Shown piece after piece: positions 28,515-37,690 of a stretch of DNA of 64,000 bases. The stretch spans positions 186,001 through 250,000 of the forward strand of contig NZ_KQ948656.1 of the NCBI RefSeq assembly GCF_001514145.1, in the 5' to 3' direction. A program made the position numbers and the translations under genes. The notes beneath the pieces are model-generated. The model made no database searches, was not told where the DNA came from, and worked only from the letters and a program-made list of their open reading frames with translations. The DNA is from Streptomyces canus (GTDB lineage Bacteria > Actinomycetota > Actinomycetes > Streptomycetales > Streptomycetaceae). How positions within the stretch are numbered: the first letter of the stretch is position 1; each line of letters opens with the position of its first letter.

Positions 28515-31346
28515 GTGGCCGGTCATGGGTCGGCGCCGCGCGGCACGACCGAGGCGCTGGTAGGACGCGACCGGGAACTGCAGTTGCTTCGGTCGTACGT
28601 CGACCAGGTGCTCGGGCGCGGTGGGGTGCTGTTGCTGTCCGGGGAGCCGGGGGTCGGCAAGTCCGTGCTTCTGGATGCCGCGGCGACGGCGGCGACGGCG
28701 GCCGGTGCGCTGGTCCTGCACTCCGACGGGGTCGAGTTCCTCGCGGATGTGAGCTTCGCCGGACTGAACCACGTACTCGAACCCTTGCTGCACGAGTACG
28801 ACGGGCTCGACCCGGTGCACCGCGAGGCTCTGACCGTGGCGCTGGGCGCGGGTGACGGTGCCCCGGTGGATCGGCTGGTTCTCTACGGGGCCGTACTGGC
28901 GCTGCTCCGCCGGGCGGCGCGCAGCCGTCCCGTTCTGCTGGTCATCGACGACCTGCAATGGGTCGACCGGGCGAGCGCCGCGGCGCTCGCGTTCGTCGCC
29001 CGGCGGCTGACCGGGAGCCGCGTGGGCCTTCTCGCAGCCTCGCGGCCGGGGTTCGAGAGTTTCTTCGAACGCGCGGGGCTTCCCGAGCTCACCGTGTCTC
29101 CACTGGACGACAGTGCGGCAGCCGCCCTGGTCGGCATCCACTTCCCGCTGCTCGCCGGGCAGGAGTTGCGTCGGGTCCTCACGCAGGCGCAGGGCAACCC
29201 GCTGGCACTGCTGGAACTGCCGGCCGCGCTCGGCGACTCGCGAGCCGGCGCGGGAGTGCTGCCGTCCGAGGTGCTCCCGCTCAGCCGTCGACTGCGGGAC
29301 CTGTACGGCTCCCGCGTCGCGGAGATGCCGGCCCCCACCCGTCGGCTGCTCCTCCTGGCCGCGCTGGAGGGCGGCGGCGACCTGTCGGTCCTGCGCGCCG
29401 CCGCCCCCAGCGAGGACGTACTGGCCCTTCTCGCTCCCGCGGAGCGGGCACAGCTGCTACGGATCGAACACCGAGGACTGGGGCGGCTGTCCTTCCACCA
29501 TCCGCTGATCCGCGCGACCGTCGTGTCGGGCGCGACCAGCGGTCAGCGCCTTGACGCCCACCAGGTTCTGGCCAAAGCGCTGACCTGCAAACCCGATCGC
29601 CGGGCCTGGCACCTTGCTGAGGCCACACCCGATCCTGACGAGCAGGTTGCCGCGCTCCTGGAGGCCACCGCACACCGGGCCCGCCGGCGCGGCGACGCCG
29701 TCGGCGCCTTCAACGCGCTGGTGCGGTCCGCCGACCTCACTCCCGGCCCCGCGGACCGCGGCAGACGGCTCGCCGAAGCCGCTTTCGTGGGCGCGGACGT
29801 CGCCGGAGAACTGCGCACCGCGGCCGAACTGCTCGTGGAGGCCCGGCGTGCCGACCCGGAACTGCGGGGATCGCTGCGGGCGGCGGCCGCGGCCTCCCAG
29901 GTGCTGCTCAACCGTGACGGTGATGTCAACACCGCGCACCGGTTGCTGGTCGGTGCGATCACGACCCGCGACGGCAGGTCCGACGGCGACGACGAGGCGC
30001 TCTTCGAGGCGCTGTGCACCCTGCGCAGGGTGTGCCTGTGCGCGGGCAGACCCGAGTTCTGGGACGCCTACCAGGCCGCCATGTCGCAGCTGACCGTGCC
30101 GATGCCTCCCCTCCAGGAACTCCTCGGCGACGTCTACTCCGACCCGGCACGCTCCTCCCCGGCAGCCCTCGGCCTGCTCGACGCCGTCATCCACGACCTG
30201 CACCGGGAGACCGACCCGAGCCGGATCGAACGGGTCGCGATGGCGGCGCTGTTCGTGGACCGGGCGACCGGGTGCCGTGCGGCGCTCTGGCCCGTCGTCG
30301 AGGACGGGCGGGAAGGCGGCGCGGTCACGTCGGCGCTCATCGCGCTCGTCGTGCTGTGTCTCGACGACTTCCTGACGGGTCGATGGGACGAGTGCGGCTC
30401 TCTCTCGGAGGAGGGGCTGGCCGTGTGCGAGGCCCACGGCTATCAGATGCTGGCCCAGCAGTTCCACCGGGTCCAGGGCCTGCTGGCCGCGGCGCGGGGC
30501 GACGACGACACGGTGCGGGAGCTGGCACAGAGGATCACGGAGTGGGCGGTACCCCGCGGCGCCCGGACCGTCGAGCACTTCGCACGGCACATGACGGCGC
30601 TGGCGGCCCTGGGACGCGGTGACCACGACGACGCCTACTTCGACGCCTCGGCGATCAGCCCTTCAGGCATGCTGGCCCCCCATGCCCCGCTGGCTCTGTG
30701 GGTTCCCATGGACCTCGTGGAGGCCGCCGTGCGCAGCGGACGCCGAGCCGAGGCACTCGCCCATGTCGCCGCGATGCGGCAGACAGGCCTGCCCGGCATC
30801 TCCGGCCGCCTGGCACTGGTCACCGCCGGTTCGGCCGCGATCGCCGCCCCCGAGGACCGGGCCGCCGACGCCTTCGAGGAAGCGCTCGCCGTTCCCGGTG
30901 CCGAGCGCTGGCCCTTCGACCTCGCCCGGGTCCGCCTCGCATACGGACAGCACCTGCGTCGCGCACGGGCCGCCCAGGATGCCCGGACGCACCTCGCCGC
31001 CGCCCTCAAGACCTTCCGCCGTCTCGGGGCCGCCCCCTGGGCCGCGCGGGCGGCCGAAGAGCTGCGGGCCACCGGCCGTCACGCCACCTGGGGGGCCCAC
31101 CAGGACCTGGGGGCCGGCCCGCTCACGGAGCTGGAACACCAGATCGCCGCACTCGCCGCGACCGGGCTGAGCAACAAGCAGATCGGCGAACGTCTGTTCT
31201 TCTCCCACCGCACCGTGGGCGCCCATCTGCACCGGATCTTCCGGAAGCTCGGCATCACCTCGCGTGTCACCCTCGGCGAGGCCCTCGCCGCACTGCCGCC
31301 TCAGCACTCCCGGGCGGAACGGTCTCCCACCTCTTCGCAGACCTAG
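28515..31346 (+). CDS. LAL-type LuxR regulator
   Basis: 943-aa regulator with Walker A GEPGVGKSVLLD (about residue 45), Walker B VLLVIDDLQWVD, a helical middle and a C-terminal GerE HTH (LTELEHQIAALAATGLSNKQ, HRTVGAHLHRIFRKLGITSR). The start is GTG 28515 after GAAGGAGG. It is a close paralogue of the regulator at 33664-36429. It could share a transcript with the cupin gene. Confidence 0.92.
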   Translation: MAGHGSAPRGTTEALVGRDRELQLLRSYVDQVLGRGGVLLLSGEPGVGKSVLLDAAATAATAAGALVLHSDGVEFLADVSFAGLNHVLEPLLHEYDGLDPVHREALTVALGAGDGAPVDRLVLYGAVLALLRRAARSRPVLLVIDDLQWVDRASAAALAFVARRLTGSRVGLLAASRPGFESFFERAGLPELTVSPLDDSAAAALVGIHFPLLAGQELRRVLTQAQGNPLALLELPAALGDSRAGAGVLPSEVLPLSRRLRDLYGSRVAEMPAPTRRLLLLAALEGGGDLSVLRAAAPSEDVLALLAPAERAQLLRIEHRGLGRLSFHHPLIRATVVSGATSGQRLDAHQVLAKALTCKPDRRAWHLAEATPDPDEQVAALLEATAHRARRRGDAVGAFNALVRSADLTPGPADRGRRLAEAAFVGADVAGELRTAAELLVEARRADPELRGSLRAAAAASQVLLNRDGDVNTAHRLLVGAITTRDGRSDGDDEALFEALCTLRRVCLCAGRPEFWDAYQAAMSQLTVPMPPLQELLGDVYSDPARSSPAALGLLDAVIHDLHRETDPSRIERVAMAALFVDRATGCRAALWPVVEDGREGGAVTSALIALVVLCLDDFLTGRWDECGSLSEEGLAVCEAHGYQMLAQQFHRVQGLLAAARGDDDTVRELAQRITEWAVPRGARTVEHFARHMTALAALGRGDHDDAYFDASAISPSGMLAPHAPLALWVPMDLVEAAVRSGRRAEALAHVAAMRQTGLPGISGRLALVTAGSAAIAAPEDRAADAFEEALAVPGAERWPFDLARVRLAYGQHLRRARAAQDARTHLAAALKTFRRLGAAPWAARAAEELRATGRHATWGAHQDLGAGPLTELEHQIAALAATGLSNKQIGERLFFSHRTVGAHLHRIFRKLGITSRVTLGEALAALPPQHSRAERSPTSSQT

Positions 31347-31378
31347 ATGTACCGTCTCACGGCATTGGTTCCTCGCTG

Positions 31379-32380
31379 TCAAGCTTGGCGGGCGTAGGAC
31401 GCGAGGCGATCGGCGAGCTCGATGACGAGGTCGCGCAGTTCAGCGGGGCGCTCGATGACGAACGGCCGGGCGAGTGAGGCGAGTACGGGAGGCAACCAGT
31501 CCAGCCGCTCCGCCCTCAGCTCGACGCGCAGCCAGCGCTCGGTCGCCCGGTCCCCGCCTGCCGCGGGCTCGTGCTCCTCCAGGCTCGCGACACTGGCGGG
31601 AAGGTGGGCGCGGATCTGCTCGACCGTTCCGTGGATCCGCAAGGTCACCTCATGCTGGTACTCGGCCGTGGCGAACCCTGACAACACGCGCTCTGCCGGA
31701 CCGGGGCCCGTCGGCGCTTCGAACGAGCCGGGCAGGGTCCGCGCGTCTGCGATGCGATCGAGCCGGAAGGTTCGGTCCTCGCCGATCCGGGCGTCCTTGC
31801 CCGTGACGTACCACCGGCCCGCATGGGCGACGATCCCGTATGCGTGCAGTGTGCGTTCGCTGCGCCGTCCGTCGCGGTCGCGGTAGCGGTCGCGGTAGCG
31901 GATCGAGACCGGTCGGCGGTGGCGCACCGCATCGGCGAGGGTGAGCAGGACCCCGGCTTCCGGGGTGTCGAACTCTCCGGGCTGGTCCGTGAAGTCGAGG
32001 GATTCCAGGAGTGTGTCGAGCCGACGGGCGAGGGGCTTGGGCAGCACCCGCCGGATCTTGGCCGATGCCGTCTCGTTCGCCGTGTGCTGCGTCGTCGTCA
32101 GCCCTGCCCGGCGGCCGGCGACCAGGCCGAGCAGCACGGCCAGCGCCTCGTCGTCGCTGAGCATGAGCGGAGGCAAGCGGTACCCGGGGGCGAGCCGGTA
32201 CCCGCCGTAGCGGCCGCGCACCGATTCCACGGGCACGTCGAGGTCGATCAGCTGGTCCACATACCGCCGCACGGTGCGCCCTTCGACGCCGAGCCGGCCG
32301 GCTAGTTCGGCCACTGTCCGGATGCCGCCCGACTGCAGCAGCTCCAGGAGTGTCAGCACGCGGCCAGTGGGTCGGGGCAT
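31379..32380 (-). CDS. YafY-type HTH/WYL transcriptional regulator
   Basis: 333-aa regulator. The N-terminal winged helix reads RVLTLLELLQSGGIRTVAEL...TVRRYVDQL and the C-terminal WYL domain has the AHAGRWYVTGKD sensing region. It is divergent from the VOC gene at 32474 with 93 bp between starts, a common pairing in which the WYL protein controls the VOC protein. The start is ATG 32380, with GTG 32386 as an alternative. A short GCGGTAGCGGTC repeat near 31870-31902 encodes RYRDRD. Confidence 0.88.
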   Translation of the reverse strand: MPRPTGRVLTLLELLQSGGIRTVAELAGRLGVEGRTVRRYVDQLIDLDVPVESVRGRYGGYRLAPGYRLPPLMLSDDEALAVLLGLVAGRRAGLTTTQHTANETASAKIRRVLPKPLARRLDTLLESLDFTDQPGEFDTPEAGVLLTLADAVRHRRPVSIRYRDRYRDRDGRRSERTLHAYGIVAHAGRWYVTGKDARIGEDRTFRLDRIADARTLPGSFEAPTGPGPAERVLSGFATAEYQHEVTLRIHGTVEQIRAHLPASVASLEEHEPAAGGDRATERWLRVELRAERLDWLPPVLASLARPFVIERPAELRDLVIELADRLASYARQA

Positions 32381-32473
32381 ATCCACAACCTAACGCAAAT
32401 ACAGGACCGATTCTGTCCACTATTCCTCCTAGCCTGCGCAGTGCACGCCTTCAGCACAGCCAAGGAGATCCCC

Positions 32474-32872
32474 ATGGACTTCGTCTCGATCCGCATCATC
32501 ACCAGCGACGTGGCGCGCCTCGTCGACTTCTACGAGCGAGCCACAGGAGTGCGGGCGACGTGGGCCACCGAGGACTTCGCCGAACTCAAGACCCCGGGCG
32601 CCACCCTCGCGATCGCCGGCACCCGCACCGTCCCGCTGTTCGCCCCGGGCTCTGCCCGCCCGGCGGACAACCACAGCGTGATCACCGAGTTCCTCGTCGA
32701 CGACGTGGACAGCGTTCACCAGAACCTGACCGGCTTCGTCACCGACTTCGTCAACGAGCCCACCACGATGCCCTGGGGCAACCGGTCGCTCCTGTTCCGT
32801 GACCCCGACGGCAACCTCGTCAACTTCTTCACCCCCGTCACCCCAGCGGCTATCGAAAAGTTCGCACGCTGA
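32474..32872 (+). CDS. VOC-family (glyoxalase-like) protein
   Basis: 132-aa single VOC domain running from MDFVSIRIITSDVARLVDFYERATG to the C-terminal FRDPDGNLVNFF metal strand. ATG 32474 follows AAGGAGATCCCC. It is divergently paired with the WYL regulator. The substrate is unknown; bleomycin-resistance-like, glyoxalase and epoxide-type activities all occur in this fold. Confidence 0.88.
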   Translation: MDFVSIRIITSDVARLVDFYERATGVRATWATEDFAELKTPGATLAIAGTRTVPLFAPGSARPADNHSVITEFLVDDVDSVHQNLTGFVTDFVNEPTTMPWGNRSLLFRDPDGNLVNFFTPVTPAAIEKFAR

Positions 32873-32908
32873 CGCCACGCGCAGCCCAGGAGCGCCACCA
32901 GCAGGGGG

Positions 32909-33663
32909 CACCGGAACGCACCGCTGCCCCTCGAAGGACGTCTGCGCTTGTGTCTGCGGATCGACGCCGGACGTCCGATCGCGCACGTGGCTGCGGAAGC
33001 CTGGATCTCCCGTCGCTGCCCGGCCAAGTGGTGCGCCCGCCGGCGGGCGCACGGTGAGAACGGACTGCTCGGCCACTCCTCCCGCCCCGCCACCAGGCCT
33101 GCAGCGGCTGCACGGCGTCACACTCGCGTCGGCGACCGTTCACCGCAACCCGGTGAGGCGAGGACTCAACCCGCTCGGGGACCTCGATCTACCAACTGGC
33201 GAGCAGCTGCGCGGGGGGCCCGGCACCGGCAAAGTCGGATACACGTACCAGCATTCGGCGCTCGACGACCACTCCCGGCTCACCCACACCGAGGAGTTCG
33301 GCCGCCGCTGTGCTCCTCGATCCGCCGCTGCCTCACCGATGACGGCGCGTGCTACCGGTCCACGACCTGGGCTGATACGCGCTCGCCGCGATCGGTACGC
33401 AGAAGCGGACCAGGCCGTGCGAGCCGCGCAAGTACGGGAAGGTGGAAAGGTATCTCGGGACGCTCTCCCACGAGTGGGCCTACGTCCGCCACTGCACAAT
33501 CGAGCGTGAACGCCGCGCTCGGCGGCCGACCGCCCATCAGCCGGACCGCCGGGAGCGGCTACCGGATCGTCTTCGACCAGCCGCCCGAACCACGCGCGGA
33601 CGTCCCGCAGCAGCTCACCTTCGAGGACTTCGAGCAACCAAGGTCCCGGGACACCACACCTAG
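32909..33663 (+). pseudogene. IS481-family transposase remnant
   Basis: Recognisable pieces of an IS481 transposase lie in different frames. The N-terminal HTH contains HRNAPLPLEGRLRLCLRIDAG and RPIAHVAAEAWISRRC. A catalytic-core piece reads VGYTYQHSALDDHSRLTHTEEF, followed by DDGACYRS and KVERYLGTLSHEWAYVRH. The C-terminus contains ALGGRPPISRTAGSGYRI. Several frameshifts and an internal deletion remove the first catalytic Asp region, so it cannot be active. No clear terminal repeats remain. It abuts the 3' end of a LAL gene: its TAG at 33661 is adjacent to that gene's stop. Confidence 0.85.
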
Positions 33664-36429
33664 CTAGAGGGCGTTGCCTCCAGGAAGGGACGCGAGCGTG
33701 TCCCTTAGTGCCGCGCGGGAGGCGATTCCGAGCTTCGGGAACAACTGGTAGAGGTGCGAACCCACGGTTCGGGGCGAGAGGTGGAGACGTTCGCCGATCT
33801 GCTTGTTGGTCAACCCGGAAGCGGCGAGTACGGCGATCTCCTGCTCCTGTGCGGTGAGGGTCACGGAACCATGCTTCGCTCCGGTGCGGGACCGGCGGGT
33901 GGCGCGGAGTTCGCCCGTTGCCCGGTCGGCCCACGGCCGGGCGCCCAGCCGCTCGAACACCGCGGCCGCCGCCTCCAGTTGGGCCCGGGCCTCCGTGACG
34001 CACCGCATGCGCCTCAGACGCTCCCCGTAGGCCAGCCGGATCCGCGCCAGATCGAAGGGCCAGTCCTGCGCTCCCGGGAGGGCCAGCGCCTCCTCGAAGC
34101 ACCCGACCGCGCCGTCATCGGGTGCCACCAGCGCGGCCGAGCCCGCCACCAGCAGCGCCAGCCGCGGGGAGAGAGCCGCGACACCGGCCTGCCGCATCGC
34201 CCGCACGTGTGCCTCCGCCTCAGCGGTGCGCCGGGTGTGCACCGCCGCTTCCACCAGGTCCATGCAGACCCACAGCGCGTACGGAGCGTGGGGCGCGAGT
34301 CGGCCCGCGGGGCTCATCGCCACAGCGTGGCGGTACGCGCATTCGTCGTCGCCGGCACCGAGTTCGGCGAGGACCCGTGTGTGGTTGGCGAAGGCCGCCG
34401 CCGCCAGAACTCCACGAGGCACGGCCCACTGCGTGATGCGGTCGGCCGTGCTCCGGCTCTCTTCGAACTGCCCGCGGACGGCCGCGAGCAGAGCCTGGTG
34501 GTACTCGAAATACCAGGAGAAGAACGGGTATTGACGCTCCTCGCAGATCCTCAGACCCTCGGCGGCCAGCGTTTCGGCCTCCTCCCACCGGCCGGCCGGG
34601 AAATCCTGCAGGCACAGGTGCATGAGCGCGTCGATGTGCCGACGCACGTGGCCGCCCCGGCGTCCCCGACGGACCGCGTCCCAAGAGACGTCCCGCGGTT
34701 CCGTGAGCCGGTCGAGCCGGACGGGGGCCATATCGTGACGGGCGACCGAGCCTTTGCCGGCCGGGTCCCTCCATGTCCTGCCGCAGGCCGAGAGCTGCGG
34801 CGGTGCAGCCGGCTTCAGACGGTCGAGGGCCGCGTGGAAGGGTTTCCACAGGGCGTCCCGACCAGCGGACCAGCACACCAACCGCAGCACGTGCAGTGTC
34901 TCGATGAGGGCGTCGTCCTCGGCGTCGTATCCGTGGCTGCCGGTCTCGACGGCCTCCACCAGGAGACGGTGGGCCATGTCGATGTCGCCGTCAACGCCGT
35001 TGAGCAGGAGGAGAACCCTCGTGGCGGCGGTCAGCGACCCGGTGAGGTCCGGGTCCGCGCGCCGGGCGCGGTCGAGGAGTTCCGACGCCGCGCGCCGTTC
35101 ACCGGTCGCGTCGGCAGCGAGGTATGCGGCCCGGGTCAGTCGGCGTCCTCGGTCCGCGGGACGGGGGCTCAGCTCGGCGGCCCTGGTGAACGTGGCGACC
35201 GCTGCTGTGGCGTCACCTCGCCGGGCGGCGCGATGCCCTGCCTCCTCCAGCAGGGCGGCGACACGCTCGTCGGGAACGAGGGTTGCACGGCCCAGGTGCC
35301 AGGCCCGCCGCTCGGGAGCCAGCGCGCGGGTCTCGGCCAGCGTGCGATGGGCCTGGCAGCGCTCGGTCAGGGTGCTGGCCTCGACGACCGCGGCCCTCAT
35401 GAGCGGATGCCGGAAGACGAACCGTCGGTTCGTGTCGTCGAAGGTGATCAGACGGTCCGATTCCACCGCTGACAACGCCGTAAGAGCCTTCGGGTCGTCC
35501 GATCCGGCACGGAGTCCGGCACGGAGGACTCCCGGATCTCCGGTGTCGTCGAGGGCGAGCAGCAGCAGGAGCCGGCGCGATGCGGCCGGAAGGCGGGCCA
35601 CGCGCGCAGCGTGGCGGCTCCGAAGACGTGGGGAGAGGGGCAGTACGTCGCGCAGATCGGCCGGCGCGTCGCGTTGCGGGCCGCCCAGCGCGGCGGGCAG
35701 CTCCACGAGCGCCAGCGGGTTGCCCTGCGCCTGCGCCAGGACGCGGTCCCGCGCCGGTCGGGCCAGCCACGGAAAGCGGACGCCGAGCAGTTCCACGGCC
35801 GCGTCGCGATCCAGCGGCGGCAGCTCGTACTCGGTGAACCCGGCTCGGTCGAAGAAGGTCTCGGCTCCCGGTCTGCAGGCGGCGAGGAATCCGATACGGC
35901 TGCCCGCCGGCCGACGCGCGACGAAGCCCAGCACCGCCGAACTGGCCCGGTCGAAACAGCCGAGGTCGTCCACGACGATCAACACAGGGCGTTCGGTTGC
36001 CGCTTGGCGCAGCAGGAGGATCACCGAGTCGGAGACGTGACGACCGTCGGGCACCGGATCGCCCCCGTAGCCCAACGCGCTGCGCAGAACCCTCCGATGG
36101 AGGTCCTCCAGACGCTCGATCAGGTCGTTCAGCGGCAACAGCAACTGGTGAAGCCCGGCGTAGGCGAGCTCGGACTCGGACCGGACGCCGACGGCCGACA
36201 GCACCCGGGCACCCGACCCGGACATGGCCCTGGCGACCTCCCCGAGCAGGGCGCTCTTGCCCACGCCCGGCGCCCCGGAGAGCAGCAGGGCACGGCCCGC
36301 GGCCGAGCCCTGCCTGAGCAGCTCCGTGATCTCCCGGAGTTGCCGCGCACGCCCCACCACCACAGAGGGCTGACCGGCTTCCACGGCAGGGGTCTGGGGC
36401 AACCGTTCGACGCGCGTGCCGAGTGACAT
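33664..36429 (-). CDS. LAL-type LuxR regulator with variant Walker B
   Basis: 921-aa LAL regulator. Walker A is GAPGVGKSALLG; the Walker B segment is VLIVVDDLGCFD, where relatives have DDLQWVD. The C-terminal HTH shows LTAQEQEIAVLAASGLTNKQ and RTVGSHLYQLFPKLGIASR. Start ATG 36429 (MSLGTRVERL) follows CGGAGTAGTC. The upstream extension to 36645 is not conserved in type. It is a paralogue of 28515-31346. Two GTCA-N2-TGAC palindromes lie upstream. Confidence 0.9.
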   Translation of the reverse strand: MSLGTRVERLPQTPAVEAGQPSVVVGRARQLREITELLRQGSAAGRALLLSGAPGVGKSALLGEVARAMSGSGARVLSAVGVRSESELAYAGLHQLLLPLNDLIERLEDLHRRVLRSALGYGGDPVPDGRHVSDSVILLLRQAATERPVLIVVDDLGCFDRASSAVLGFVARRPAGSRIGFLAACRPGAETFFDRAGFTEYELPPLDRDAAVELLGVRFPWLARPARDRVLAQAQGNPLALVELPAALGGPQRDAPADLRDVLPLSPRLRSRHAARVARLPAASRRLLLLLALDDTGDPGVLRAGLRAGSDDPKALTALSAVESDRLITFDDTNRRFVFRHPLMRAAVVEASTLTERCQAHRTLAETRALAPERRAWHLGRATLVPDERVAALLEEAGHRAARRGDATAAVATFTRAAELSPRPADRGRRLTRAAYLAADATGERRAASELLDRARRADPDLTGSLTAATRVLLLLNGVDGDIDMAHRLLVEAVETGSHGYDAEDDALIETLHVLRLVCWSAGRDALWKPFHAALDRLKPAAPPQLSACGRTWRDPAGKGSVARHDMAPVRLDRLTEPRDVSWDAVRRGRRGGHVRRHIDALMHLCLQDFPAGRWEEAETLAAEGLRICEERQYPFFSWYFEYHQALLAAVRGQFEESRSTADRITQWAVPRGVLAAAAFANHTRVLAELGAGDDECAYRHAVAMSPAGRLAPHAPYALWVCMDLVEAAVHTRRTAEAEAHVRAMRQAGVAALSPRLALLVAGSAALVAPDDGAVGCFEEALALPGAQDWPFDLARIRLAYGERLRRMRCVTEARAQLEAAAAVFERLGARPWADRATGELRATRRSRTGAKHGSVTLTAQEQEIAVLAASGLTNKQIGERLHLSPRTVGSHLYQLFPKLGIASRAALRDTLASLPGGNAL

Positions 36430-36515
36430 GACTACTCCGTACGTTTGCACCGTCCTCCCCGCTCTGTGGCCGGAAGGCTTGGTCTCACCGTGCACCGGCC
36501 GGCGAGGACGAACAT

Positions 36516-36554
36516 CAGTCACGTGACTGCGTGGCGACGTGCGGGTCATTTGAC
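36516..36554. promoter_or_regulatory. Pair of GTCA-N2-TGAC palindromes
   Basis: A perfect 14-bp palindrome CAGTCACGTGACTG at 36516-36529, and GTCATTTGAC at 36545-36554, 27 bp centre to centre. They lie between the divergent LAL gene (start 36429) and the SsgA-like gene. They are a candidate operator pair for a dimeric regulator. Confidence 0.45.
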
Positions 36555-36679
36555 TGATGGTGCGAGCCCACGGGGACCGCGCAGAATCGTGATGTCCCTG
36601 AATCACACGAGTGTCGCAGCACGCATCACACCGTGTGCCCTCCATGCCTCCCTTGACCCCACAGATCTACCGAGCGGTG

Positions 36680-37135
36680 ATGCAGATGAGAGAACTCGAC
36701 AGTTGTACGCCGGTGGTGTGCCGGATCCTTGTCCGTCTGGTCGTCGCCGAAGGGGTGGACCGGCCGGTGATGCTTGATCTGTCCTACGACAGAGCCGATC
36801 CGTACGCGGTGTCCCTGACGTTCCACATGCGCACGGACACGACCGTGGACTGGGTGATCGGTCGCGATCTCCTCCTGGACGGGTTGGAGAAGCTCACCGG
36901 CGCCGGCGACGTCCAGGTCTGGCCGTGCCGGGACCCGGGGGCGGACAGGGTACACATCGCACTGTGCCCGTGTCCGAAGCAGGAGGCGGTCGTGGTGACC
37001 ACCCCGGCTCGAGCCCTCAAGGCCTTTCTGCGGCGAACCCTCGCGGTGGTGCCCGCCGGTACCGAGAAGTGCCACCTGGACATGGACGGAGCCGTCCGCC
37101 AACTCCTGAGCGGCCCCGGTGAGTCGCTTCGGTAG
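36680..37135 (+). CDS. SsgA-like (SALP) sporulation/cell-division protein
   Basis: About 151 aa. It matches the SALP pattern: LVVAEGVDRPVMLDLSYDRADPYAVSLTFH, the DWVIGRDLLLDGLEKLTGAGDVQVWP block, then ALKAFLRRT..VPAGTE. SALPs occur only in sporulating actinomycetes and guide septation and peptidoglycan events. The start is uncertain: ATG 36680 fits the family N-terminus, while ATG 36644 or GTG 36611 would add up to 23 residues. The 3' end overlaps the next gene by 17 bp. Confidence 0.85.
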   Translation: MQMRELDSCTPVVCRILVRLVVAEGVDRPVMLDLSYDRADPYAVSLTFHMRTDTTVDWVIGRDLLLDGLEKLTGAGDVQVWPCRDPGADRVHIALCPCPKQEAVVVTTPARALKAFLRRTLAVVPAGTEKCHLDMDGAVRQLLSGPGESLR

Positions 37136-37619
37136 GGGCCGTCCGAGCCGGACGGACCGGCACCGTGCGAGGTCGAGTCCCCCGTCCCCGGCGCACAGGC
37201 ACCCTGCTTATCTCGAGGTGCAGAAGGAGCGTGCCGAGGACGTCCAGCTGCGGATCGCCGACTGGATCACCCGGTTCGCCGGATCGATGTGGTTCGTCTA
37301 CATCCACGTGCTCCTGTTCGCGGCATGGATGGTCTGGATGGAGGACAGCCCGTGGCAGACGCTCACACTGATCGTCTCGCTCGAGGCCATCTTCCTGTCC
37401 GCGTTCGTGATGATCGGCCAGAACCGGCAGGCCGAGTTCACGCGCAAGAAGGCCGACCACGACTACCTGGCGCAGGAACTCGAACTGCGTCACAACACGC
37501 AACTCACGGAACTCGTCCACACGCTCACGGTCGAGATCCACAAAGCCGTGAACGCCGCGGCCGCGGATGAAACGGACACGGGCGAGCACGCCGAGCAGGT
37601 ACCCACCACCACGGCTTGA
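37119..37619 (+). CDS. DUF1003 membrane protein
   Basis: 166-aa protein of the DUF1003 family. It has a conserved amphipathic segment RIADWITRFAGSMWFVYIHVLLF, two membrane helices (about residues 55-75 and 82-102) and the signature MIGQNRQAEFTRKKADHDYLAQ before a charged C-terminal coiled segment. The GTG start 37119 overlaps the SsgA-like gene. Function unknown. Confidence 0.82.
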   Translation: MSRFGRGRPSRTDRHRARSSPPSPAHRHPAYLEVQKERAEDVQLRIADWITRFAGSMWFVYIHVLLFAAWMVWMEDSPWQTLTLIVSLEAIFLSAFVMIGQNRQAEFTRKKADHDYLAQELELRHNTQLTELVHTLTVEIHKAVNAAAADETDTGEHAEQVPTTTA

Positions 37620-37631
37620 GTCGCCGTGGCA

Positions 37632-37658
37632 TGTCACATCGGGCCCGCCTGTGCGGTC
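37632..37658 (+). promoter_or_regulatory. ECF-type promoter before ndh
   Basis: TGTCACA 37632-37638, 16-bp spacer, GGTC 37655-37658 followed by TAC, 32 bp before the ndh start. A GCCGTGG element stands just upstream of the -35. Confidence 0.75.
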
Positions 37659-37690
37659 TACATGGTGACGGACAAGGAGCAGAGGGAGTC

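Noticed and set aside
31867..31902. GCGGTAGCGGTC short tandem repeat as a possible regulatory repeat
   Set aside because: It lies inside the WYL regulator coding region and simply encodes RYRDRD residues.
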